A stretch of DNA of 64,000 nt from Hyphomonadaceae bacterium (GTDB taxonomy: Bacteria; Pseudomonadota; Alphaproteobacteria; Caulobacterales; Aquidulcibacteraceae), in contig JAHDXR010000011.1 of NCBI GenBank assembly GCA_023384105.1, positions 62,001 to 126,000 of the forward strand. The letters run 5' to 3'. Below are positions 50,721 through 62,187 of this stretch, one piece after another (the first letter of the stretch is position 1; every line of letters starts with the position of its first letter). The translations under genes were made by a program, and so were the position numbers. The notes below the pieces were generated by a model that had not been told where the DNA came from, did not search any database, and saw only the letters and a list, made by a program, of their open reading frames with translations.

Positions 50721-52442
50721 ATGACGCAAGATTCCTCCTCCAAAGACCCGAAAGCGCTTCGGAGCGCCGTGGTCACCGCTGGCGCCAACCGCGCCGCGGC
50801 GCGCTCCTATCTGCGCGCGGCGGGGCTGGGCGACGAGGACTTCGCGCGTCCTCTGATCGCTGTGGTGAACACCTGGTCCTCGGTGACGCCATGCAACATG
50901 CATCTGGGCGACCTGGCCGAGCACGTGCGCCGCGGCGTGCGCGAAGCCGGCGGCGTGCCGATCGACTTCAACACCATCGTCGTCACCGACGGCATCTCGA
51001 TGGGCACGCCGGGCATGAAGGCGTCGCTGATCTCGCGCGAGATCATCGCCGACTCGATCGAACTCGCCGTGCAGGGCCACCAGCTCGACGGCGTGGTCTG
51101 CATCGTCGGCTGCGACAAGACCATCCCCGCCGCCGCCATGGCGCTGGCGCGCATGGACCTGCCGGGCTGCGTGCTCTACGGCGGCACGATCATGCCGGGC
51201 CGCTACGCCGGCAAGGAAATTTCGATTCAAGAAGTGTTCGAAGCGATCGGCGCGCACGGCGCCGGCGCGCTCGACGATGAAGGCCTGAAGCAGGTCGAGA
51301 AAGCGGCTTGTCCGGGCGCCGGCGCATGCGGCGGCCAGTTCACCGCCAACACCATGGCGATGGCGCTCTCCGCCATGGGCGTCTCGCCCATGGGCGCCAA
51401 TGACGTGCCGGCAACGCATCGCAACAAGCCCGCCGAAGCCGAACGCTGCGGCCGCGTCGCCGTCGAACTGACGCGCCAGGGCAAGAACGCGCGCCAGTTC
51501 ATCACCGCGGAATCGCTGCGCAACGCCGCCGTCGCCGTCTCCGCCAGCGGCGGCTCGACCAACGCGGTGCTGCACCTGACCGCCATCGCCGCCGAAGCCG
51601 GCGTCGCCTTCGGCGTCGAGGACTGCAACGCCGCCTGCGAGAGCGCGCCGGTGATCTGCGATCTGAAGCCGGGCGGCCAGTTCCTGGCGCATCACCTGTT
51701 CGAGGCCGGCGGCACGCGCGTGGTGATGAACCGGCTGATGTCGGCGGGCAAAATCACCGATGCGCCGACGGTCTCCGGCCGCTCGCTGTTCGAGGAGGCG
51801 CGCGAGGCCATCGAAACCGGCGGCCAGACCGTGATCCGCACCTTCGCCAAGCCGGTGATGGCGCGCGGCTCATACGCCGTGATCTACGGCAACGTCGCCC
51901 CGGACGGCGCGGTGATCAAGCTGGTCGGCCACGACACCGCCCGCTTCGAAGGCCCCGCGCGCGTGTTCGACGGCGAGGAAGCGGCGTTCGACGCGGTCCA
52001 GGCCGGCGCCATCAACGAAGGCGACGTCATCGTCATCCGCTACGAAGGCCCCAAGGGCGGCCCCGGCATGCGCGAAATGCTGCAGGTCACCGCGGCGCTG
52101 AAGGGGCGCGGCATGCAGAACGTGGCGCTGATCACCGACGGGCGCTTCTCCGGCGCCTCGTACGGCTTCGTCGCCGGTCATGTTGCGCCGGAAGCCGCCG
52201 CGGGCGGGCCGATCGCGCTGCTGCAGGACGGCGACGTCATCGCCATCGACGTGCGCGCCCGCACCATCGACACCCGCGCCGATCTCAGCAAGCGCCGCGC
52301 CGATCCGCCCGCGAAGGAAGCGCCGGCGGGCGTGTTCGCGAAATACGCCGCCCTGGTCGCTTCGGCGGCGCAGGGCGCCGTCACCATTCCCAATCCCCCG
52401 CCCGCGCAAACGCGCGCGCCGGTTCAACGCGAGGCTTCGTGA
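50721..52442 (+). CDS. ilvD: Dihydroxy-acid dehydratase
   Basis: An iron-sulfur dehydratase of 573 residues in valine, leucine and isoleucine synthesis. Motifs: [89 protein letters not shown] and [22 protein letters not shown]. The three cluster cysteines are visible. It is the first structural gene after the attenuator, 30 bp past the terminator. It overlaps ilvC by one base (TGATG). Confidence 0.96.
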   Translation: MTQDSSSKDPKALRSAVVTAGANRAAARSYLRAAGLGDEDFARPLIAVVNTWSSVTPCNMHLGDLAEHVRRGVREAGGVPIDFNTIVVTDGISMGTPGMKASLISREIIADSIELAVQGHQLDGVVCIVGCDKTIPAAAMALARMDLPGCVLYGGTIMPGRYAGKEISIQEVFEAIGAHGAGALDDEGLKQVEKAACPGAGACGGQFTANTMAMALSAMGVSPMGANDVPATHRNKPAEAERCGRVAVELTRQGKNARQFITAESLRNAAVAVSASGGSTNAVLHLTAIAAEAGVAFGVEDCNAACESAPVICDLKPGGQFLAHHLFEAGGTRVVMNRLMSAGKITDAPTVSGRSLFEEAREAIETGGQTVIRTFAKPVMARGSYAVIYGNVAPDGAVIKLVGHDTARFEGPARVFDGEEAAFDAVQAGAINEGDVIVIRYEGPKGGPGMREMLQVTAALKGRGMQNVALITDGRFSGASYGFVAGHVAPEAAAGGPIALLQDGDVIAIDVRARTIDTRADLSKRRADPPAKEAPAGVFAKYAALVASAAQGAVTIPNPPPAQTRAPVQREAS

Positions 52443-53443
52443 TGAAAGTGTATTCCGACGACGAGGTGAGCGGCGAAGCGCTGCAAAATCAGCGCATCGC
52501 CATCATCGGCTACGGCAGCCAGGGCCGCGCGCATGCGCAGAACCTGCGCGACAGCGGCTACGATGTCGTCGCCGGCGTGCGCAAGGGCGGCAAGGGCTGG
52601 ATCCACGCCCGCGCCGACAAGATCGACACCGCCGAACCCGAACAGGCCGTCGAAGGCGCCGATCTGATCGCGGTGCTGACGCCGGATATGGCGCAAGAGC
52701 AGGTCTGGAAAGAGATCATCGCGCCGAAAGCCAAGAAGGGCGCGGCGCTCATGTTCGCGCACGGCTTCACCATCCATTACGGCCGCGTGCAGCCGCGCGA
52801 GGACATGGATGTCATCCTCGTCGCGCCGAAAGGCCCGGGCGACCTGGTCCGCCGCGAATTCGTGCGCGGCCGCGGCGTGCCGGCGCTGTTCGCCGTCAAG
52901 CAGGATGCGACCGGCACGGCCCGCGCCCGCGCAATGGCTTATGCGAAGGGCATCGGCGGCGCCGCCGGCGGCCTGATCGAAACCACGTTTGCGGAAGAGA
53001 CCGAGACCGATTTGTTTGGCGAACAGGCCGTGCTGTGCGGCGGCGCCAAAGAGCTGGTGATGGCCGGCTATCAGACCTTGGTCGACGCCGGCTATCAGCC
53101 CGAGGTCGCGTACTTCGAGTGCATGCACGAGCTGAAGCTGATCGTCGACCTCTTCTATGAAGGCGGCGTTTCGAAGATGCACGACTTCATCTCCGAAACG
53201 GCGAAGTACGGCGCGGTCGTCTCCGGCCCGCGCGTGATCACCGAAGAAACGCGCGCGCGCATGCGCGAGGTGCTGAAGGACATCCAGTCCGGCAATTTCG
53301 CCCGCGACTGGATCCTGGAAAACCAGGCCGGCAAGCCGCGCTACACGGCGATGCTGAACGCGGACCGCCAACACCCGATCGAGAAAACGGGCGCGGCGCT
53401 GCGTGAGCGCATGGCCTGGCTGAAAACCCCGACCAACGCTTGA
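52442..53443 (+). CDS. ilvC: Ketol-acid reductoisomerase (class I)
   Basis: A 333-residue NADPH-dependent, Mg-requiring enzyme. [21 protein letters not shown] is the nucleotide loop, [10 protein letters not shown] and [14 protein letters not shown] carry the catalytic His and Lys, and [39 protein letters not shown] carry the metal Asp/Glu residues. This is the short class I form. The ATG at 52442 overlaps the ilvD stop. Confidence 0.96.
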   Translation: MKVYSDDEVSGEALQNQRIAIIGYGSQGRAHAQNLRDSGYDVVAGVRKGGKGWIHARADKIDTAEPEQAVEGADLIAVLTPDMAQEQVWKEIIAPKAKKGAALMFAHGFTIHYGRVQPREDMDVILVAPKGPGDLVRREFVRGRGVPALFAVKQDATGTARARAMAYAKGIGGAAGGLIETTFAEETETDLFGEQAVLCGGAKELVMAGYQTLVDAGYQPEVAYFECMHELKLIVDLFYEGGVSKMHDFISETAKYGAVVSGPRVITEETRARMREVLKDIQSGNFARDWILENQAGKPRYTAMLNADRQHPIEKTGAALRERMAWLKTPTNA

Positions 53444-53451
53444 GCCGACCC

Positions 53452-55146
53452 ATGAGCGCCGCCCCCATGCAGAAGCCCGCCGCCCAGACAGCGCCCGTGA
53501 CCGGCGCCCGCCTTGTGGTGGAGGCGCTCGACCACTTCGGCGTCGAGATCGTGTTCGGCTATCCGGGCGGCGCGATCATGCCGGTGTACGACGCGATCAC
53601 CGGCGCGCGCTTCAAGCACATCCTGGTGCGCCATGAGCAAGGCGCCGCCTTCGCGGCGGACGCTTACGCGCGCGTCACCGGCAAGCCCGGCGTGTGCATG
53701 GCGACGTCGGGCCCGGGCGCCACCAACCTGATCACCGGCATCGCCAACGCGATGCTGGATTCGGTTCCGCTGATCGCCATCACCGGCAATGTCGCCTCGC
53801 CGCTGATGGGCACCGACGCATTCCAGGAGATCGACATCCTGGGCTGCACGCTGCCGATCGTGAAGCACTCGTGGATCGTGCGCGATCCCGCCGACATTCC
53901 GGCGGTGTTCGCCGAAGCTTTTCATGTTGCGACATCAGGCCGTCCCGGCCCGGTGTTGATCGACCTGCCGAAGGACGTGCAGGTCGGCGCCGTCGCCGCC
54001 CCTGGCTCTCCCTACCCCCTTAATGAGCCAGCCAGGCGGGTCGATCCGGCGCAACTGCGCCGCGCCGAATCCGCCATCGGCGCGGCGCAACGTCCCTTGC
54101 TCTATATCGGCGGCGGCGTGCGCATCGGCGCCGCCACCGAGCAGGTGCGGGCCTTCGCGCGCGCGACCGGCATCCCCGCCGTCGCCACGCTGCAGGGCCT
54201 GGGCGTGCTGCCGAATGATTGGCCGGGCTTCCTCGGCATGCTCGGCATGCACGGCATGCGCGCGGCCAACGAAGCGGTGCAGCAGTGCGACCTGCTGATC
54301 GTGGCGGGCGCCCGTTTCGACGACCGCGCCACCGGCAAGCTGGCCGAGTTCGCGCCGCATGCGCGCGTGATCCATATCGACGTCGACGCCGCCGAGATCG
54401 GCAAGCTGCGCGATGCGCATATCCCGATCGCGGGCGATCTGAAGACGGTGCTGACGCAGCTCAACCCGCGCCGGCCCGCGATCGACGACTGGCGCGCCCA
54501 GTGCATCGAAGCGAGCGCGCGCCACGCATTCCGCTACGACGCGCCGGGCGAAGGCGTCTATGCGCCGGCGCTGCTGAAAGAACTGTCGGAGAAGGCGGGC
54601 GATGCGTTCGTCGCCGCGTGCGACGTCGGCCAGCACCAGATGTGGGCGGCGCAGCACTGCCGCTTCGCCGCGCCGGAAGCGCACCTGACCTCGGGCGGCC
54701 TGGGCGCGATGGGCTACGGCCTGCCCGCGGGCCTCGGCGCGAAGCTGGCGCGCCCGGATGCGCACGTCGTCACCATTACCGGCGACGGCTCGTTCGCCAT
54801 GAACATCCAGGAACTGGCGACGCTGCGGCGCTACGGCGTCGCGCTGAAGATCGTGCTTCTGGACAATTCGACGCTGGGGCTGGTGCGCCAGTGGCAGGAG
54901 CTCTTCTTCGACCGCAATTTCAGCGAGATCGATCTCTCCGACAATCCGGACTTCGCCGCCGTCGCGCAGGCGTTCGGCATCGAGGCGTTTCGAATTAGCA
55001 GGCGCGAGGACGTGAGCGCCGGCATCGAGCGTCTGCTCGCCGCGCCCGGCCCCTGCCTCGCGCATGTGATCATCGACCCAATGGAGAACGTCTGGCCGCT
55101 GGTGCCGCCAGGCAAGAGCAATTCCGAAATGATGCACGGGGACTGA
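53452..55146 (+). CDS. ilvG: Acetolactate synthase catalytic subunit, AHAS II-like
   Basis: A 564-residue ThDP/FAD enzyme. VFGYPGGAIMPVYDAITGA, RHEQGAAFAADAYARVTGK (catalytic Glu), ATSGPGATNLITGIANA, GTDAFQEIDILGCTL, KDVQVG, and the ThDP motif ITGDGSFAMNIQELATLRRY are all present. The wording of these motifs (GTDAFQE followed by the KHSWIV segment) and the very short partner subunit resemble E. coli IlvG-IlvM more than IlvB/IlvI. It makes acetolactate and acetohydroxybutyrate. Confidence 0.94.
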   Translation: MSAAPMQKPAAQTAPVTGARLVVEALDHFGVEIVFGYPGGAIMPVYDAITGARFKHILVRHEQGAAFAADAYARVTGKPGVCMATSGPGATNLITGIANAMLDSVPLIAITGNVASPLMGTDAFQEIDILGCTLPIVKHSWIVRDPADIPAVFAEAFHVATSGRPGPVLIDLPKDVQVGAVAAPGSPYPLNEPARRVDPAQLRRAESAIGAAQRPLLYIGGGVRIGAATEQVRAFARATGIPAVATLQGLGVLPNDWPGFLGMLGMHGMRAANEAVQQCDLLIVAGARFDDRATGKLAEFAPHARVIHIDVDAAEIGKLRDAHIPIAGDLKTVLTQLNPRRPAIDDWRAQCIEASARHAFRYDAPGEGVYAPALLKELSEKAGDAFVAACDVGQHQMWAAQHCRFAAPEAHLTSGGLGAMGYGLPAGLGAKLARPDAHVVTITGDGSFAMNIQELATLRRYGVALKIVLLDNSTLGLVRQWQELFFDRNFSEIDLSDNPDFAAVAQAFGIEAFRISRREDVSAGIERLLAAPGPCLAHVIIDPMENVWPLVPPGKSNSEMMHGD

Positions 55147-55149
55147 GCC

Positions 55150-55415
55150 ATGACCAACACCATTCTCATCCATATCGACCATGCCGAAGGCTCGCTCCAA
55201 CGTCTGATCGGCCTGATCGAGCGCCGCGGCTTCCACATCGAGCGCATGACGATCAACGACGCCGGCGCCGGGCGCGAAGTGCGCGTGTCGGTGCGCCCGC
55301 GCGACGCCAGCCGCTGCGCGGACCTGCTGGGCCGCCAGATCGACCGCCTGATCGGCGCGCGCCGCATCGCGCCCGCAGCCGCCGCTTCCTCCGTTCACGT
55401 AGAGGAGGCCGTACC

Positions 55416-55428
<13 letters not shown>
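55150..55428 (+). CDS. ilvM: Acetolactate synthase small subunit, IlvM-like ACT protein
   Basis: A 92-residue single ACT domain: ILIHIDHAEGSLQRLIGLIE, RRGFHIERMTINDAGAG and EVRVSVRPRDASRCADLLGR. IlvH/IlvN subunits have an additional C-terminal domain or different length, so this is closer to the 87-residue E. coli IlvM. It should stabilise and regulate the catalytic subunit encoded three bases upstream. Its last 13 bases overlap leuA. Confidence 0.85.
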
Positions 55429-56604
<1,176 letters not shown>

Positions 56605-56615
<11 letters not shown>

Positions 56616-58029
56616 CCAGCCGCGCACCTTGTTCGACAAGGTCTGGGATGCGCACGTCGTGCAGCCCGAAACGGCCGAGACGCCGGCGGTCCTCTATGTC
56701 GATCTGCACCTAGTGCATGAAGTGACCAGCCCGCAGGCGTTCTCGGAGCTGGACGCGCGCGGCCTGCGCGTGCGCCGGCCCGACCGCACCTACGCCACGC
56801 TGGACCACTCGACGCCGACGCTGCCGCCGGACGCCGCGGGCCATCGTCCCTACGCATCGGCGGAAGCCGCCGCTCAGGTCGAGACGCTGCAGCGCAATTG
56901 CGCCAGGCACGGCGTCACGCTGGCGGGGTGGGACAGCGCCGACCGCGGCGTCGTGCACGTGATGGCGCCGGAACTGGGGCTGACCCAGCCCGGCATGGTC
57001 GTCGTCTGCGGCGACAGCCACACCGCGACGCACGGCGCTTTCGGCGCGCTGGCGTTCGGCATCGGCACGTCCGAGGTCGGCCACGTGCTGGCGACGCAGT
57101 GCCTGTTGCAGCGCAAGCCGAAGCGGATGCGCGTCAACGTCGACGGCCGTCTTCGGCCGGGCGTCGCGGCCAAGGATCTGACGCTCGCGGTGATCGCCGC
57201 GATCGGCTTCGGCGGCGGCTCCGGCTTCGTGATCGAATACGCCGGCGAAGCCATCCGCGCGCTCGAAATGGAAGAGCGCATGACGCTCTGCAACATGTCG
57301 ATCGAAGCGGGCGCCCGCGCCGGCATGGTGGCGCCGGACGAAAAGACGGTCGCGTTCCTGCGCGGGCGCCAGCACGCGCCCAAGGGCGAAGCGTTCGAAC
57401 GCGCCGCCGCGCGCTGGCTGACGCTGGCGACCGACGAAGGCGCGACGTTCGACAAGGAAATCCGCATCGACGCCAACGCCATCGAACCGATGGCGACGTT
57501 CGGCACTACCCCGGACGCAGCGCTGCCGATCGGTGCAACCGTGCCGCGTCCGCATAACGACTCCGAGCAGAAAGCGCTCGCCTATATGGGCTTCACGCCC
57601 GGCGAGGCGACGACGCAGCATCCGGTCGACGTCGTCTTCGTCGGTTCCTGCACCAATGGCCGCCTCTCCGATCTGCGCGCCGCCGCGGACGTGCTGCGCG
57701 GCCGCAAAGTGAAGCGCGGCGTACGCATGCTGGTGGTGCCCGGCTCCGAAGCAGTGAAGCGCCAGGCCGAAGCCGAAGGGCTCGACCGTATCTTCATCGA
57801 AGCCGGCGCCGAGTGGCGCCTGCCCGGCTGTTCGATGTGCATCGCCATGAACGGCGATTTCGTGCAGCCCGGCCAGCTCGCGGTCTCGACCTCGAACCGC
57901 AACTTCGAGGGCCGGCAAGGCAAAGGCGCGCGCACCATCCTAGCCAGCCCCGCCACCGCCGCAGCCAGCGCCGTCGCCGGCATGCTGACCGACCCGCGCG
58001 TGTTCACCCGGGAGGCGGTCGATGCCTGA
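56605..58029 (+). CDS. leuC: 3-isopropylmalate dehydratase large subunit
   Basis: A 474-residue aconitase-family protein. [12 protein letters not shown] starts the conserved region. [43 protein letters not shown] (first cluster Cys is nearby), [15 protein letters not shown] and [11 protein letters not shown] hold the 4Fe-4S cysteines. [14 protein letters not shown] is the substrate-binding loop. It overlaps leuA by 11 bases and leuD by 8. Confidence 0.96.
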
Positions 58030-58612
58030 GCGCTTCACCCAGCTCACGTCGCGCACCTTCGTCATGCCGCAGGAGAGCATCGACACCGATCAGATCATCC
58101 CGGCGCGCTTCCTCACCACCACTTCGCGCAAGGGCCTGGGCGGCAAGGCGTTCTACGATCGCCGATTCGGCGCCGACGGCGCCCCGATCGCAACCGAACC
58201 GCTCAACACCATCGATGCGAGCGAACACCGCATCCTGGTCGCCGGCGACAATTTCGGCTGCGGCTCCTCGCGCGAGCACGCGCCGTGGGCGCTGCTGGAT
58301 TACGGCTTCCGCGCCGTGATCTCCACCACCATCGCCGACATCTTCACCTCCAACGCGCTGAAGAACGGCCTGCTGCCGATCCAGGTCGACGCCGAAACTC
58401 TGGCGCGGCTGATGGCCGATCCGGGCGGACGCGTCAGTATCGACCTGGAAAAGCAGGAACTCACGTTCGGCAACGAAGCGCCGGTGAAGTTCAAGACCGA
58501 GGCGTTCGCCCGCCGTTGCCTGATCGAGGGCGTCGACCCGATGGGCTGGCTGATCGAACGCCTGCCCGCGGTCGAAGCCTACGAACGAAAGATGCAGGAG
58601 CAATACGCATGA
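58022..58612 (+). CDS. leuD: 3-isopropylmalate dehydratase small subunit
   Basis: A 196-residue swivel-domain protein. [60 protein letters not shown] and GLLPIQVD are the standard LeuD motifs. It completes the LeuCD enzyme that interconverts 2- and 3-isopropylmalate. Its stop overlaps leuB (ATGA). Confidence 0.96.
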   Translation: MPERFTQLTSRTFVMPQESIDTDQIIPARFLTTTSRKGLGGKAFYDRRFGADGAPIATEPLNTIDASEHRILVAGDNFGCGSSREHAPWALLDYGFRAVISTTIADIFTSNALKNGLLPIQVDAETLARLMADPGGRVSIDLEKQELTFGNEAPVKFKTEAFARRCLIEGVDPMGWLIERLPAVEAYERKMQEQYA

Positions 58613-59700
58613 AACCCTACGCCATCGCACTGTTGCCCGGCGACGGCGTCGGACCGGAAGTCGCCGCCGTCGCGCGCGACGTGCTCGTCGCCGTCGGCGA
58701 GCGCTACAGCCGCAGCTTCACCTTTACGAGCGAACTGATCGGCGGCGTAGCGATCGACGCAACCGGGGAATCCCTGCCGGAAGCCACGCTCGCGGCCTGC
58801 CGCGCGTCGGACGCGATCTTCCTCGGCGCCGTCGGCGGGCCGAAATGGGATGGCGGCTCGGTGCGGCCGGAGCAGGGCCTGCTCGGCCTGCGCAAAGCGC
58901 TTGAGCTGTTCGCCAACGTGCGGCCGACACGGGTGTACAGCGACCTCGTCGATCGTTCGCCGCTGAAACGCGAGTTCGTCGAGGACGTCGACTTCGTGAT
59001 GTTCCGCGAACTTACCGGCGGCTCCTATTTCGGCGAACGCAAGCGCGGCCCCACCTTCGCCAGCGACGAATGCCTCTACACCACGGGCGAAGTAGAGCGC
59101 ATCGCCCACGCCGCCTTCGCCGCCGCCCGCGCCCGGCGCGGCAAGGTCACCTCCGTCGACAAGGCCAACGTGCTGGAGACCAGCCGGCTCTGGCGCGAGG
59201 TCGTCACCCGCGTACACGCCAGCCACTATTCCGACGTACAGCTGGAGCACGCGCTGGTGGATTCCCTGTCCATGCAGCTGATCCGCCAGCCCCGCGCCTA
59301 TGACGTGATCCTCACCGAGAACATGTTCGGCGACATCCTCTCGGACGAGGCCTCGGTGCTCGGCGGCTCGATCGGCCTCTCGCCGTCCGCTTCGCTCGGC
59401 GCGCATGGGCCTGCGCTGTTCGAGCCGGTGCACGGCTCGGCGCCGGACATCGCCGGAAGAGATTTGTGCAACCCGATCGGCGCCATCCTCTCGGTTGGGC
59501 TGCTGCTGCGCTACGGCTTGCGGCTGCAGCGCGAAGCGGCGGGCGTAGAGGCGGCGGTGGAGGCCGCCATCGCAGCCGGCGCGCGCACGCGCGACCTGGG
59601 CGGCGACCTCGGCTGCCGCGCCATGGGCGAAGCGGTGATCGACGCGCTGCACGGCGTCTCCGCGCAAACCTCTCACCACGTTCAGATGCATTGGGGCTGA
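58609..59700 (+). CDS. leuB: 3-isopropylmalate dehydrogenase
   Basis: A 363-residue NAD-dependent enzyme. ALLPGDGVGPEVAAVARDVL, FLGAVGGPKWDG, RPEQGLLGLRKALELFANVRP, FRELTGGSYFGERKRG, VDKANVLETSRLWREVV, ILTENMFGDILSDEASVLGG and EPVHGSAPDIAGRDLCNPIG are all present. It oxidatively decarboxylates 3-isopropylmalate for leucine. The start is fixed by the ATGA overlap with leuD. Confidence 0.96.
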   Translation: MKPYAIALLPGDGVGPEVAAVARDVLVAVGERYSRSFTFTSELIGGVAIDATGESLPEATLAACRASDAIFLGAVGGPKWDGGSVRPEQGLLGLRKALELFANVRPTRVYSDLVDRSPLKREFVEDVDFVMFRELTGGSYFGERKRGPTFASDECLYTTGEVERIAHAAFAAARARRGKVTSVDKANVLETSRLWREVVTRVHASHYSDVQLEHALVDSLSMQLIRQPRAYDVILTENMFGDILSDEASVLGGSIGLSPSASLGAHGPALFEPVHGSAPDIAGRDLCNPIGAILSVGLLLRYGLRLQREAAGVEAAVEAAIAAGARTRDLGGDLGCRAMGEAVIDALHGVSAQTSHHVQMHWG

Positions 59701-59705
59701 AACAC

Positions 59706-60602
59706 ATGCTTCCCTTCGACGACCGCGACGGCTGGATCTGGCTCGACGGCCGCTTCGTCCCCTGGCGCGAGGCCAAGCTGCACGTGCTGACGCATGCGCT
59801 GCACTACGGCTCGGCGGTGTTCGAAGGCGAGCGCATGTACGACGGCCGCATTTTCGCGCTCGAAGAGCACACCGGCCGCCTGTTCAACTCGGCGCAGATT
59901 CTCGACTTCGAGATTCCGTTCTCGCAGCAGGAGATCAACGCCGCCTCGATCGAGACCTGCCGCCGCAACGGCCACGCGGACTGCTACGTCCGCCCGATCG
60001 CCTGGCGCGGCAGCGAACAGCTCAGCGTCTCGGCCACCGCGACGCGCATCCATGTCGCCATCGCCACCTGGGCGTGGCCGAAATATTTCGACGCCTCCAA
60101 GCTCGAACGCGGCATCCGCCTCACCTGGGCCAAGTACCGGCGCCCGCCTGCGGAAGCCGCGCCCACCGCGGCGAAGGCGGTCGGCCTCTACATGATCTGC
60201 ACGATCGCGAAGAACGCGGCCGAACGCGCCGGCTACGACGACGCGCTGATGCTGGATTGCGCCGGCAATGTCGCCGAATCGACCGGCGCCAACATCTTCT
60301 TCGTGCGCGACGGCGTGCTCCATACGCCGACGCCGGACTGCTTCCTCGACGGCATCACCCGGCGCACCGTCATCCGCCTCGCCCGCGAGCTTGGCCTGCA
60401 AGTGGTCGAAACCCGCATCCGCCCCGAAGAGCTGCCGACATTCTCGGAATGCTTCCTGGTCGGCACCGCCGCGGAGGTCACGCCGGTCGGCGAAATCGGC
60501 GAATACCGTTTCAAGCCGGGCGACGTCACCTTCCCCCTGATCGAGCGCTACGCCGCCCTGACGCGCGCGCACCAAACGGCGGCGGAACTGGCGACGGCGT
60601 AA
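59706..60602 (+). CDS. ilvE: Branched-chain amino acid aminotransferase
   Basis: A fold-type IV PLP enzyme of 298 residues. WLDGRFVPWREAKLHVLTHA, HYGSAVFEGERMYDGRIF, the PLP lysine in PTAAKAVGLYMICTIAKNAA, GYDDALMLDCAGNVAESTGA, NIFFVRDGVLHTP and FLDGITRRTVIRLARELG follow the IlvE pattern. It performs the last step for Val, Leu and Ile, and is the last gene of the operon. It is followed by a family 1 repeat pair. Confidence 0.94.
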   Translation: MLPFDDRDGWIWLDGRFVPWREAKLHVLTHALHYGSAVFEGERMYDGRIFALEEHTGRLFNSAQILDFEIPFSQQEINAASIETCRRNGHADCYVRPIAWRGSEQLSVSATATRIHVAIATWAWPKYFDASKLERGIRLTWAKYRRPPAEAAPTAAKAVGLYMICTIAKNAAERAGYDDALMLDCAGNVAESTGANIFFVRDGVLHTPTPDCFLDGITRRTVIRLARELGLQVVETRIRPEELPTFSECFLVGTAAEVTPVGEIGEYRFKPGDVTFPLIERYAALTRAHQTAAELATA

Positions 60603-60608
60603 GCCCTA

Positions 60609-60686
60609 TGGACCGTCGGCGTCCCGCCGGCATGAGCCAAATCTTCGGAATGTAGCGCATGCCGGCGGGACGCCGGCGGTCCATAC
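60609..60686. repeat. Dispersed palindromic repeat, family 1, paired inverted arms
   Basis: Left arm TATGGACCGTCGGCGTCCCG... (60609-60635) and right arm ...GACGCCGGCGGTCCATA (60662-60686) are inverted copies with a 26-bp spacer. The pair lies between the convergent ends of ilvE and the FGE-like gene and is a good candidate terminator for both. Confidence 0.85.
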
Positions 60687-60695
60687 TGCGCTACG

Positions 60696-61661
60696 TTAAG
60701 ACGGCCCCGGCGCGTTGAGCGCGGTGCGGAAGCCGATGTGCGAGGCGCCGAGGTCCGGCTCCTGCGGCTGCCGCGCGGACGGCGTGTAGCGTGCGCAGAA
60801 ATTGTCGGCGCAAAGATACGAACCGCCCTTGATCACGCGCGCGCCCGTCGATGCATCAGTTGGATTGAGCCCGTCGGGAAAGCGCGCGACGAGGTCCGCC
60901 GGCGGCTGGTGGCGCGGATAGTACGGCGTCGACGTCCATTCCCAGACATTGCCGAGAATGTCGTGCAGGCCCAGCTCGTCGGCCTCGAAGCACGCCGCCG
61001 GCGCCGTGCCCAGAAAGCCGTCTTCGCCGCTGTTGCGGAACGGGAAAACGCCTTGCCATGTGTTGGCGCGATAGCGGGCGCGCCCCTGTGCGCCGGCTGC
61101 GAACGCGCTGTCGCGCCCAAGCCGCGCGGCGTACTCATACTGCTCTTCGGTCGGCAACACGCGCCCAGCCCATTGCGCGTAAGCCGATGCGTCCGCGTAC
61201 GTCACGTGCACGACCGGATGATCTTCCAATCCTTCGATGCCGCTGCCGGGCCCGTAGGGACGGCGCCAGCTGGCGCCGCCGACATACGCCCAGCCGCTGT
61301 TCGTGAACACGGCGGAGCCCGGCCCGCCCTTCTCCGGCGGCTGCCGCTCGGCCTCCGTGACGTAGCCCGTCGCTTGCACAAACGCGGCGAACTGCGCGTT
61401 CGTCACCTCATGCCGGTCCAGCCAGAAGCCCGCGACCTGCGCCTGATAGTTCGGCCGCTCCTCGGGATGGCCGGGGCTTTCGCCCATCGTCACCGCGCCG
61501 CCGGGAATCCACACCATCCCGTCGCGCTCGCCCGCGACCGGCGCCATGCCGACGCACTGCGCCGCTTCCGGCAGCGCAGGCGCGCACGCGCTCGCCTGCA
61601 TCAATGCGCCGGCGGCCAGCGCGGCGCTCACAATCCGAAATCCCAACGGCCGTCCGCTCAT
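60696..61661 (-). CDS. Exported formylglycine-generating-enzyme-like (SUMF1) lipoprotein
   Basis: From the ATG complementary to 61659-61661 (after GGGGGAG) it has 321 residues. A signal peptide ends in a likely lipobox (MQASAC). The FGE/SUMF1 fold is clear: MVWIPGGAVTMGESPGHPEE, WLDRHEVTNAQFAAFVQATG, HPVVHVTYADASAYAQWAG, LPTEEQYEYAARLG, NVWEWTSTPYYP and VIKGGSYLCADNFCARYTPS, with both cysteines of the catalytic copper pair. It could convert Cys to formylglycine in sulfatases. No sulfatase is nearby, so the target is unknown. Confidence 0.87.
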   Translation of the reverse strand: MSGRPLGFRIVSAALAAGALMQASACAPALPEAAQCVGMAPVAGERDGMVWIPGGAVTMGESPGHPEERPNYQAQVAGFWLDRHEVTNAQFAAFVQATGYVTEAERQPPEKGGPGSAVFTNSGWAYVGGASWRRPYGPGSGIEGLEDHPVVHVTYADASAYAQWAGRVLPTEEQYEYAARLGRDSAFAAGAQGRARYRANTWQGVFPFRNSGEDGFLGTAPAACFEADELGLHDILGNVWEWTSTPYYPRHQPPADLVARFPDGLNPTDASTGARVIKGGSYLCADNFCARYTPSARQPQEPDLGASHIGFRTALNAPGPS

Positions 61662-61713
61662 CCAGCTCCCCCGCGCCTCTCTTACCACGACGGCGGCGCG
61701 TGCGAAGCCCGGG

Positions 61714-62187
61714 TCAGCGCGCCGGCCCGGCGCGCGGAGCGGACATCCTGGCGGTCAACGCCCGCAACTCAGCCACCACCGCAGTGCGCAATTGCCTGTT
61801 CTCCGCCACCGCCGGCGACCGCAGCGCCCGCAATGCATCGACATGAACCGCAATGGCCTCGCGCGGAATCCGGTCGAGTTCGGATTCCGCCAGCAGCGTG
61901 CACAGGCTGTGGGCCACGCCGCTCAATTCGACCAGTCCGAACACGCCGGCCTCCGCGTAGATCTCGTTCGACAGCCGATAACAGCGATCCATCGCCGACG
62001 GCGCGTCCGACTTCGAGGCGGCGAGGATTTCCTCGACCTTCTGATCGATGCCGGAAAGGCACCGGCCGCGAATCTCCAGTACGGCGCGGTCGGCGCGGCG
62101 CAGCGCATCGGAGGCGCGCATGCCGCCGGGCTCGGCCAGCAACGCCTTGAGGCGCGGCGCTGGCTGAAAGAAACGGCCGCCGCTCAC
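61714..62187 (-). CDS. cheE: Chemotaxis-cluster protein, CheE-like
   Basis: The GTG complementary to 62185-62187 overlaps the upstream stop (GTGA). The 157-residue product begins VSGGRFFQPAPRLKALLAEP, GGMRASDALRRADRAVLEIR, and then is helical (KVEEILAAS, RLSNEIYAEAGVFGLVELSG). It has no catalytic motif. Its position after cheD-cheU-cheY matches CheE of the Caulobacter major che cluster. Function unknown; the assignment rests mainly on order. Confidence 0.7.
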   Translation of the reverse strand: MSGGRFFQPAPRLKALLAEPGGMRASDALRRADRAVLEIRGRCLSGIDQKVEEILAASKSDAPSAMDRCYRLSNEIYAEAGVFGLVELSGVAHSLCTLLAESELDRIPREAIAVHVDALRALRSPAVAENRQLRTAVVAELRALTARMSAPRAGPAR

